From: a virus
DNA length: 26,363 bases
Virus record (IMG/VR): IMGVR_UViG_3300017917_001406
Location: 1-26,363 of that record
Reading direction: 5' to 3' (one strand)
The position numbers and the translations under genes are program-made. Numbering within the stretch: the first letter of the stretch is position 1; every line of letters starts with the position of its first letter. The notes beneath the pieces were generated by a model. The model saw only the letters and a list, made by a program, of their open reading frames with translations. It was not told the DNA's origin and did no database searches. Shown one piece after another: positions 21,484-26,363 of this stretch.

Positions 21484-21546
21484 AAAAATAAAACTGACAC
21501 TCTAGGGGCAGTGGGGGTGGGTAGAGAGCAACCTAGAGTGCCAGCA
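21484..21546 (-). ncRNA. Candidate small RNA or large-loop terminator, GC-rich hairpin
   Basis: On the minus strand, GGCACTCTAGG (21542-21532) pairs over 11 bp (one G·U) with CCTAGAGTGTC (21506-21496). The 25-nt loop is C-rich (CTACCCACCCCCACTGCC). Two bases later comes TTTTATTTTT (21493-21484). TGTTATAAT lies upstream at 21561-21553, so a transcript of about 60 nt from near 21546 is predicted. The GC content contrasts sharply with the flanks. It may instead be only the terminator of the upstream gene. Confidence 0.5.
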
Positions 21547-21552
21547 CTATGA

Positions 21553-21561
21553 ATTATAACA
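21553..21561 (-). promoter_or_regulatory. Extended -10 box (TGTTATAAT) upstream of the GC-rich hairpin
   Basis: It matches the promoter boxes of protein genes but has no open reading frame behind it; the predicted start is near 21546, directly before the hairpin. Confidence 0.5.
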
Positions 21562-21754
21562 TTAATTTATATAAAAATTAGACAAAAAGTATAAATCAGA
21601 CATTGATATTAAAAGTTATAAAAGAGTTATAAACAAAAAGCGGTATAAAGTTGAAAAAGCCAGAGAACATGTGTATAATTGAAATATATATTAAAGAAAA
21701 GAATATATCTTAATAAATTAAATATTTTTATATATTATATATAGTAAATAATAA
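21559..21754. other. Non-coding, extremely AT-rich stretch
   Basis: About 195 bp between the 75-aa gene and the hairpin promoter. I find no open reading frame with a plausible start on either strand. The part at 21685-21760 is almost pure A/T (TATATATT, TATATATTATATATAG), and a TGTATAATT lies on the plus strand near 21672. It could hold promoters or a melting site; I see no repeats of the iteron kind. Confidence 0.4.
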
Positions 21755-21982
21755 TTATTTATTTGGGTGATCTTTTAAATGGTCAATCATTAAATCAAAC
21801 ATCTTATCCATTTTATCTTCTAGCCGTGTTACCTGATCTTTCATTGAAGATCCACTATTTGGCTTTAATTCGGACATAATTTGTTCTACATATTTTTTCA
21901 CGATCCACCTAGCTCCGACACCAACTATAGCAAGAATTGATAAAACTTCAAGAATTAATGTTATCCAATCATGTGGTGTCAT
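21755..21982 (-). CDS. Small membrane protein with coiled coil, possible holin
   Basis: This encodes 75 residues: one N-terminal membrane segment (about 7-26, ITLILEVLSILAIVGVGARW), a basic boundary (VKKY), then a heptad-like helix (DQVTRLEDKMDKMFDLMIDHL) and a hydrophilic end. Small one-helix proteins of this plan (DUF2746-like) are common near lysis genes of actinobacterial phages and are often proposed as holins, but the endolysin here is 7 kb away on the other strand, so the role is uncertain. TGATATAAT lies 7 nt before the ATG (leaderless). Confidence 0.7.
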   Translation of the reverse strand: MTPHDWITLILEVLSILAIVGVGARWIVKKYVEQIMSELKPNSGSSMKDQVTRLEDKMDKMFDLMIDHLKDHPNK

Positions 21983-21989
21983 GAGATAA

Positions 21990-21998
21990 ATTATATCA
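21990..21998 (-). promoter_or_regulatory. Leaderless promoter (TGATATAAT, 7 nt before ATG 21982)
   Basis: It lies in a 33-bp gap after the collagen-like gene, with no ribosome-binding site between box and ATG. Confidence 0.62.
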
Positions 21999-22015
21999 TT
22001 ATTTGAAACAAAATA

Positions 22016-22660
22016 TTAGCCAACTTGATTTACCGTCAAAATTACAGACGGTATTGATGGATGCCTATTAGCACCAGATCCAGTTCCTGCTTCTGCTTCT
22101 AATTTAATATTAGCATTATCAGTAGACCACATTAATTGATAATAATCATTTGTAGCAGCATTTACAAATATATTCCATGCTGCAACTACATAAGGACTAT
22201 TTGTATTAACAATTACTTTTGTGTTTGTATCTTCTATTGCTGTACCATTTTTAGCAAGCCAAATGTTTACAGTTTGTCCAGATCCACCGCCACCAGTATT
22301 ATGAAATTGTGCAGAAAAAGCAATATTATATTTACCAGCATTTATCATTTTAATTTGTGAACTCGATACAAGTTGAACTGCTGTTTGCCAATCTGTATTA
22401 TTAAAAGTCATTGCCTGAATTGATCCATTTGTACCAGTTTGATCTGCTGTACTAAAATATGATGCAGATGCACCATATCCAGTTACTGCTCCTGGATCTC
22501 CCTTTTCACCTTGTGGTCCAGTTGCTCCAGTGTCGCCTTTAACTCCTTGAGGACCTTGGTCACCTGTATCTCCTTTAGGTCCTTGTTCGCCTTGTATTCC
22601 TTGTGGTCCTTGTGGTCCAGGAATTCCACCACCGTCACCTGGATGTGTAAAACGTGCCAT
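22016..22660 (-). CDS. Collagen-like fibre protein B with C1q/TNF-like head
   Basis: This encodes 214 residues. A short head ([14 protein letters not shown]) is followed by about 14 G-x-y triplets (residues 15-57, for example [19 protein letters not shown]). Residues about 60-214 form a β jelly-roll domain ([77 protein letters not shown]), typical of C1q-like heads on bacterial and phage collagen fibres. It is probably a trimeric surface adhesin. It differs from fibre A in head and globular domain, so the two are not simple duplicates. It starts 1 bp after the upstream stop (TAATATG), so translation is probably coupled. Confidence 0.84.
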   Translation of the reverse strand: MARFTHPGDGGGIPGPQGPQGIQGEQGPKGDTGDQGPQGVKGDTGATGPQGEKGDPGAVTGYGASASYFSTADQTGTNGSIQAMTFNNTDWQTAVQLVSSSQIKMINAGKYNIAFSAQFHNTGGGGSGQTVNIWLAKNGTAIEDTNTKVIVNTNSPYVVAAWNIFVNAATNDYYQLMWSTDNANIKLEAEAGTGSGANRHPSIPSVILTVNQVG

Positions 22661-22661
22661 A

Positions 22662-22943
22662 TTAGTTACCGCTTTCTAAGTTAGTCTTTATAACTGCAAT
22701 TTCAGATTCGTTTGTATCCGAAATAGCATATAAATCATCCCTTCCAGGTAACTCAAATGAAATTGCATGATTAGGACTTATGCGATATCCAAAGTTGGAC
22801 GCACTAACTCCTTCGCCGCCAATATAAACATAAGCGGAAGAATCAATATTTTGAATGGTAATATCCATTCCTGAATGTGTTCCGATAGGTGTCAATGCAA
22901 TAGCTGCGGAATCGGATAAAACAATTTTAGCGTGTTGGGTCAT
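22662..22943 (-). CDS. Small conserved-type virion protein (93 aa)
   Basis: This encodes 93 residues: [19 protein letters not shown], then [23 protein letters not shown] and a C-terminal [12 protein letters not shown]. This strand pattern is common for small proteins next to collagen-like fibres in actinobacterial phages, probably an adaptor or decoration domain. The exact role is unknown. TGTTATAAT ends exactly 6 nt before the ATG with no ribosome-binding site, so a leaderless message for this gene and the coupled collagen gene is predicted. Confidence 0.75.
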   Translation of the reverse strand: MTQHAKIVLSDSAAIALTPIGTHSGMDITIQNIDSSAYVYIGGEGVSASNFGYRISPNHAISFELPGRDDLYAISDTNESEIAVIKTNLESGN

Positions 22944-22949
22944 ATTGGT

Positions 22950-22958
22950 ATTATAACA
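22950..22958 (-). promoter_or_regulatory. Leaderless promoter (TGTTATAAT, 6 nt before ATG 22943)
   Basis: The box lies between the stop codon of the glycosyltransferase gene and the 93-aa gene, in a 15-bp gap that holds nothing else. Confidence 0.65.
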
Positions 22959-23924
22959 CTAAAATATATTGTTTCCAGTAATTAAATCTATATTTGCATA
23001 TTTTTGATATATTTCTACTTCTACTGGATTTTTCATCAAATATAACAAAAAGTTATCTTTTATAGTTTGATCTACATCAATTTTAATATTTTCCTTTTGT
23101 AAAACATCTATAAAATTTTCTCTTTTGCCAATATCATCTGTTATATGTTGGCTATATAAATGATATATATAACATTCAAATCCAGGATATATTAGTGTAA
23201 ATCCATTATTAACTAGGTTTATTGAATGAATTATTTCTTCTTCCCAAAATAGAATGTTTGATTGATCATCCATAAAACTATAGATATTACCTTTTCCAAA
23301 AATAAAGTGTGCACTTATTTTATCTATTTTGCAAAATCCATTTTTTTCTATTTCATCATATATATTGATTTCTTCTTCATATAAAAATTGTTTTGGAGTA
23401 TTTTTCAAATATACATGTTGCCACATTGGAATAGTATCATTTAATACTCTAAATTTTTTTGGAATCCATTCTGTATATCCCAAAGAATTATCATATATAT
23501 TTATACTGTTTTGATTTAAATTATATTCATAACCATATGAACCTGCGTATGCAGTTAAAACTATCTTTTCTCCAATATGAGAAGATATATTTTCAAAACG
23601 ATTAATTAAAAATTTATCCCAATCTTTTTTAAAATATGAATGTGCATCAATTTGTAAGAAAAAGTCTTCTTTTTTATACATAGAAGCAGCAAGCCGTCTG
23701 TGAGAACCAATTCCAAAATCTTCTTTTAGAGTACTATATGTATGTTGAATATTTGGTATATTTTTTATAATACTTTTATAAAAATCATAATTAGATATAA
23801 AAGCAACGCCTATATTTATGTCATTTTCGCCTGACGCTTGAGCAAGGCACGAATTTATAGTTCGTTCAAGCTCAGTATCAACGCCAAGACATGATATTGA
23901 AACATATATAGATTTTTTACCCAC
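22959..23924 (-). CDS. GT60-like (GlcNAc-type) glycosyltransferase
   Basis: This encodes 321 residues from GTG 23924. The N-terminus IYVSISCLGVD-x-E-L-E-R-T-I-N-S-C-L-A-Q-A (6-30) is the opening strand and helix of the GlcNAc family. GIGSHRRLAASMY (71-83) and EDFFLQIDAHSYFKKDWD (86-103) contain the metal/nucleotide-binding D93-A-H motif in its usual setting. FWEEEI ... NNGFTLIYPGFECYIYHLY is the C-terminal acceptor block. Eukaryotic members transfer GlcNAc to hydroxyproline or mucin-type sites. Here the target may be a virion fibre such as the nearby collagen-like proteins, or host wall polymers. The start is GTG because TATAAT (23935-23930) ends 5 nt before it. A TTG at 23930 overlaps the box. 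Confidence 0.8.
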   Translation of the reverse strand: MGKKSIYVSISCLGVDTELERTINSCLAQASGENDINIGVAFISNYDFYKSIIKNIPNIQHTYSTLKEDFGIGSHRRLAASMYKKEDFFLQIDAHSYFKKDWDKFLINRFENISSHIGEKIVLTAYAGSYGYEYNLNQNSINIYDNSLGYTEWIPKKFRVLNDTIPMWQHVYLKNTPKQFLYEEEINIYDEIEKNGFCKIDKISAHFIFGKGNIYSFMDDQSNILFWEEEIIHSINLVNNGFTLIYPGFECYIYHLYSQHITDDIGKRENFIDVLQKENIKIDVDQTIKDNFLLYLMKNPVEVEIYQKYANIDLITGNNIF

Positions 23925-23929
23925 AATCA

Positions 23930-24056
23930 ATTATATACCATTAAATCTCGGGCGCAAAATAGAGTTATCAAACCACCCGATAGACAAACTATGGATAAAA
24001 ATATCCAACATGTCTGGTATTGGATTAATAGCTCTTAATAGGCTATAATAGTTTAT
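23930..24056. promoter_or_regulatory. Divergent promoter region between the glycosyltransferase and the plus-strand accessory operon
   Basis: Leftwards, TATAAT (23935-23930) with TTGCGC (23957-23952) 16 bp upstream serves the glycosyltransferase. Rightwards, TTGGAT (24020-24025), an 18-bp spacer and TATAAT (24044-24049), 7 nt before ATG 24057, serve the accessory genes as a leaderless message. A small hairpin GGATA-AAAA-TATCC (23993-24006) lies between. The GC-rich spot CTCGGGCGC (23947-23955) stands out but has no clear partner. Confidence 0.6.
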
Positions 24057-24257
24057 ATGTCTGATGATGTAAAACCATGGGATTTATTAAACCCAAATGC
24101 ACCTAGATCTGAAGAAGAATTAGCAAAATATCGTTTTGATATTTGTAGTTCTTGTGAGTGGTTTAGAAAAAGCTCTCAAACATGTAAAAAATGTGGATGT
24201 TTTATGAAATTAAAAACAACTTTAAAAAATGCTAAATGTCCAGTAGGTAAATGGTAA
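24057..24257 (+). CDS. Small six-cysteine zinc-binding protein (DUF6171-like)
   Basis: This encodes 66 residues: C30-x2-C33 (CSSC), C43-x2-C46-x-C48 (CKKCGC) and C61 in the terminal CPVGKW, with F-M-K-L-K-T between. This cysteine pattern and the GKW ending are typical of a small zinc-ribbon family widespread in phages and their hosts, of unknown function. It may mediate protein-protein contacts or aid host takeover. The start is set by TATAAT 7 nt upstream (leaderless). Confidence 0.8.
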   Translation: MSDDVKPWDLLNPNAPRSEEELAKYRFDICSSCEWFRKSSQTCKKCGCFMKLKTTLKNAKCPVGKW

Positions 24258-24258
24258 T

Positions 24259-25020
24259 ATGAAAAAAAATGAAATAAATATATATTGGACACCAACTACC
24301 AATACTCTTTTTCCTACTGACTCACATATAAAAGATAGTTCTTTTTTATATCCTAAACCAGAAAGTTTATTAAAATTTATGGCTAAAGATAAAATTAGGG
24401 GTGAAAAGAAAATGTCAATTTTTAATTGTCCAGCGGTAACAAATAAAGCAAAACAAACTATAGTATTTACAAGCCCTATGTCAATGGAATTTTATTATCA
24501 GAATAATGGTACAAATATAGATGTTGAGTATAAAAGCAAAACCTTTATAGATGTTTCTTTAGCAAGAGATCCAGAAATGAAATATGGTGCTTTTTTGTTA
24601 TTACATATGGGATGGTTGTTTTTTGCTGAAGAACCAGTTGAAGCTTTTTTTACCCCGCCATATTTTCATGAACCAAAATATACAAAATATGGATCTGTAA
24701 TACCTGGACAGTTTGATATAGGTCAATGGTTTAGACCATATCAAGCTGAAGTATTAATGTGGAAGAATGAGGGATCTTTTATTTTAGAAGAAGGTGAGCC
24801 ATTGTTTTATATTGAATTTAAAACTGATAAAAAGATTAATCTAAAAAGATTTAACCATACCCCCGAAGTACAAAAATATAGTCAAGCTTGTATAGATAGC
24901 ACTCCAATGTTTGGATTTGGTCAAACAATGTTGGCTAGGTATAATAGATTTAGAAATATTGGAATGAGAGAAAAAGTACTAACAGCTATTAAAAACAATT
25001 TAATAGATGATAATCAATAG
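24259..25020 (+). CDS. Phage protein of unknown function, possible distant PDWYKK-family member
   Basis: This encodes 253 residues. Blocks visible are PAVTNKAKQTIVFTSPMSMEF (54-75), GAFLLLHMGWLFFAEEPVEAFFTPPYF (about 112-138), GQFDIGQWFRPYQAEVLMW (151-169) and EEGEPLFYIEF (178-188). The order 'strand with S-P, L-x-x-H-M/hydrophobic strand, F-F-T, G-x-x, F-x-x-x-x-x-x-EGEPLF' parallels the two PDWYKK proteins (THP, FFTMSG, GSIPF, IPAGTPIAQ), suggesting distant homology, but no PDWYKK motif is present. It starts 1 bp after the previous stop, so it is probably coupled. Function unknown. Confidence 0.7.
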   Translation: MKKNEINIYWTPTTNTLFPTDSHIKDSSFLYPKPESLLKFMAKDKIRGEKKMSIFNCPAVTNKAKQTIVFTSPMSMEFYYQNNGTNIDVEYKSKTFIDVSLARDPEMKYGAFLLLHMGWLFFAEEPVEAFFTPPYFHEPKYTKYGSVIPGQFDIGQWFRPYQAEVLMWKNEGSFILEEGEPLFYIEFKTDKKINLKRFNHTPEVQKYSQACIDSTPMFGFGQTMLARYNRFRNIGMREKVLTAIKNNLIDDNQ

Positions 25021-25028
25021 GAGAAAAT

Positions 25029-25220
25029 ATGGAAATCACAACATCAAAAGAAAATATGATTGAAAAAATACAAAAATATCTAACTGACGATTTTGCAAAA
25101 AATTTAGAAGAAGCTGATCTTGATCAAGATGAAAAAGATGCTAATGTTGTTTTAAGTAGAAAAAAGATTAGAAAAGATGCAGAAAATATAACAGAGCTTG
25201 TATTTAAGGCTTTTGAGTAA
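25029..25220 (+). CDS. Small acidic helical protein, unknown function
   Basis: This encodes 63 residues, highly charged and predicted mostly helical (MIEKIQKYLTDDF, NLEEADLDQDEKDANVV, RKKIRKDAENITELVFKAF). There are no cysteines and no recognisable family. AGGAG lies 4-5 nt before the ATG, the only gene of this plus-strand group with a clear ribosome-binding site. Its TAA directly abuts the stop codon of the convergent zinc-ribbon gene, with no terminator between. Confidence 0.65.
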   Translation: MEITTSKENMIEKIQKYLTDDFAKNLEEADLDQDEKDANVVLSRKKIRKDAENITELVFKAFE

Positions 25221-25415
25221 TTATATATCCCACCAGCCTCTAATAGTACCGCCACAATCTTCACAAATATATTTTAGGTGCTTACCTTCTTCGTAGTGTT
25301 TTTTACGAAGATCTGCCTGAAGCTTAAAATCAGTCTCATGGGTATCTTTTCCACATAATGGGCATGGGTTAGCATTCATATTTTTATATACGTGTTCACA
25401 GTATTTAGTAGGCAT
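25221..25415 (-). CDS. Small zinc-ribbon protein
   Basis: This encodes 64 residues: C18-x2-C21 (CPLCGK) and C51-x2-C54 (CEDCGG) form a zinc-ribbon pair, with a charged helix between and a G-W-W-D-I end. C6 and H8 may add to the site. Small proteins of this kind occur in many actinobacterial phages; the function is unknown. It is the only minus-strand gene right of 24 kb. TGGTATAAT ends 5 nt before the ATG (leaderless) and its promoter is interlocked with that of the Dps gene. Confidence 0.75.
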   Translation of the reverse strand: MPTKYCEHVYKNMNANPCPLCGKDTHETDFKLQADLRKKHYEEGKHLKYICEDCGGTIRGWWDI

Positions 25416-25420
25416 AATTC

Positions 25421-25442
25421 ATTATACCAAAGGTGATATAAT
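25421..25442. promoter_or_regulatory. Interlocked divergent leaderless promoters (zinc-ribbon gene and Dps gene)
   Basis: Leftward TGGTATAAT is at 25429-25421 and rightward TGATATAAT at 25434-25442. The two TATAAT hexamers are only 10 bp apart, with start codons at 25415 and 25449. The -35 area of each lies on the start site of the other, so two polymerases cannot fit at once. Confidence 0.68.
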
Positions 25443-25448
25443 CTAGAT

Positions 25449-25922
25449 ATGGAACAATTAATTCAAATGATCAAGGAGCTTTTAGCCAGTACCGTGGCTT
25501 TAAAATATAAAGCTCAGGGATATCATTGGAATGTTGAAACAGATGATTTTCCACAATACCACGAATTTTTTGGCGAGATCTATGAAGATTATGATAGCGC
25601 TGTAGATCCTTTCGCCGAATGGATTCGTATGGTGGATATTAATTCATATGCTCCATTTAAACTATCTAGATTTGCACAATTATCATTTATTCCAGAAACA
25701 GAAGTCACTGCAGACCATGAAGCTATGGCATCGGATCTTAAAATGTCAAATGATTTAATGATCCCAAGGCTTATTGCTGCTGTAGATCTTGCTAATGCAC
25801 AAAAGCAATATGGATTAGCAAACTTCTTCGCAGATCGCCAAACCATGCATCAAAAATGGTCTTGGCAATTAGGAACATTAGTTCGATCTGATATGGAAGA
25901 AACTCCACAACAAGGCATGTAA
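25449..25922 (+). CDS. dps: Dps-type miniferritin with complete ferroxidase spacing
   Basis: This encodes 157 residues. H26 (YHWNV), H38 (YHEFF), D53 and E57 (VDPFAEWIR) have the same spacing (12, 15, 4) as E. coli Dps H51, H63, D78, E82, which line the inter-subunit iron-oxidising site. The acidic D67 equivalent is not obvious (G42). Dps dodecamers oxidise Fe(II) with peroxide and store iron, and many bind DNA. A phage copy could protect phage or host DNA from oxidative damage late in infection. No long basic N-terminal DNA-binding tail is present. The message is predicted leaderless (TATAAT ends 6 nt before ATG). The HAD phosphatase gene starts 1 bp after its stop. Confidence 0.88.
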   Translation: MEQLIQMIKELLASTVALKYKAQGYHWNVETDDFPQYHEFFGEIYEDYDSAVDPFAEWIRMVDINSYAPFKLSRFAQLSFIPETEVTADHEAMASDLKMSNDLMIPRLIAAVDLANAQKQYGLANFFADRQTMHQKWSWQLGTLVRSDMEETPQQGM

Positions 25923-25923
25923 T

Positions 25924-26292
25924 ATGGCGACTATCGTTGATATAGACGATACGCTATTGCGTAATGGAACACAACCAATTCGTAGAGTAATTGATTATGT
26001 AAATGCTTTGCCAGGATCTATTATTATTGTTACTGGAAGAAACTCATCACAAAGAAAAGAAACTGTTGCAGCATTAAGAGCAGCAGGAGTTAGATACTCT
26101 AGACTTATTATGAATCCAGGATCTTCTGCAGATACCGCCAAATTTAAATATGAAGTTGGAATGAGATTAAAGAGCCAAGTTGATTTAGCTATTGATAATA
26201 ATGAAACAATGAGAGCTGCATATCGTAGAGCAGGAATTAAAACTAAAGATCCAGCTACCCTGCCAGATATGAAGAAGTTCTGGAAAATCTGA
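25924..26292 (+). CDS. HAD-superfamily phosphatase, PNKP-like phosphatase domain
   Basis: This encodes 122 residues, compact for the superfamily. Motif I is D6-I-D8-D9-T10 (nucleophile D6, acid D8), motif II is T37 in VTGRN, a lysine (K73 or K75) follows, and motif IV D91 lies in AIDNNETM. This layout resembles the 3'-phosphatase domain of phage polynucleotide kinases and the stand-alone HADs of actinobacterial phages. Substrate (nucleotide, or 3'-phosphate DNA/RNA end) cannot be told from sequence. It starts as TAA-T-ATG after the Dps gene, so the two are co-transcribed. Confidence 0.83.
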   Translation: MATIVDIDDTLLRNGTQPIRRVIDYVNALPGSIIIVTGRNSSQRKETVAALRAAGVRYSRLIMNPGSSADTAKFKYEVGMRLKSQVDLAIDNNETMRAAYRRAGIKTKDPATLPDMKKFWKI

Positions 26293-26363
26293 AAAATTTT
26301 TTAAATTTCAATTTCACAAAAATCTGAATTTTTTTCTAAGATGTATGATGCATGATTTGAAAA
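26293..26363. other. No gene seen at the right edge
   Basis: The last 71 bases are A/T-rich. The 10-bp word AAAATCTGAA occurs twice in direct order (26284-26293, 26319-26328), each followed by a T-rich run. I find no hairpin strong enough to call a terminator and no start codon with an open frame. Confidence 0.4.

Noticed and set aside
21496-21542. Cohesive-end (cos) site or G-quadruplex reading of the GC-rich patch
   Set aside because: No terminase gene lies nearby, and the plus-strand G-runs give only three good tracts. The hairpin plus T-tract explains the patch better.
26284-26328. Terminator or attachment site at the right edge from the AAAATCTGAA direct repeat
   Set aside because: The repeat is short, in A/T-rich DNA, and no stable hairpin is formed; chance is a sufficient explanation.
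1-26363. tRNA genes, CRISPR arrays, insertion sequences, integrase or attachment sites
   Set aside because: I looked for cloverleaf-like GC-rich segments, regularly spaced repeats and transposase or recombinase motifs and found none.

Overview
The window is part of an AT-rich genome of a tailed double-stranded DNA phage (Caudoviricetes-like). The evidence is a portal protein cut by the left edge, a very large minor tail protein, more than a dozen tail-fibre or adhesin genes (two with collagen-like repeats), an exported lysozyme-like endolysin and a possible one-helix holin. Many coding starts lie 5-7 bases behind a TATAAT box with no room for a ribosome-binding site, which means leaderless mRNAs. 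Leaderless mRNAs and B12-dependent ribonucleotide reductase (RNR) are both common in Actinobacteria. My best guess is therefore a phage of a low-GC, probably aquatic actinobacterium. The host is an inference; I cannot test it here.

Layout, read leftwards because most genes are on the minus strand. From 23.9 to 15 kb come a GT60-like glycosyltransferase, a small conserved structural protein, a collagen-like fibre, a membrane protein, an intergenic GC-rich hairpin (small-RNA candidate), a run of short virion or adhesin genes, two tandem PDWYKK-motif paralogues and two small genes. The endolysin (14.3-14.9 kb) is alone on the plus strand and has its own promoter, palindrome and terminator. From 14.2 to 6.9 kb comes a second fibre block with two large repeat-rich fibres (802 and 909 aa). 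Then follow a two-hairpin terminator region, a monomeric class II RNR behind a doubled promoter with a perfect 19-bp palindrome, a 1205-aa LamG-type minor tail protein, a 134-aa unknown protein and the portal start.

On the right (24.0-26.3 kb) a plus-strand cluster of small accessory genes begins. It holds a six-cysteine protein, a possible third and divergent PDWYKK-family member, an acidic helical protein, a Dps-type miniferritin and a HAD phosphatase. A zinc-ribbon gene on the opposite strand shares an interlocked promoter region with the Dps gene.

The most striking structural signal is regulatory. Almost every gap between genes, even gaps of 15-40 bp, carries an extended -10 box TGNTATAAT. 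These occur in two styles: leaderless (box 5-7 nt before the start codon) and with a short leader containing AGGAGG. The adhesin region thus looks like a series of self-contained cassettes, each with its own promoter, and inside a cassette genes are joined by one-base TAATG stop/start overlaps.
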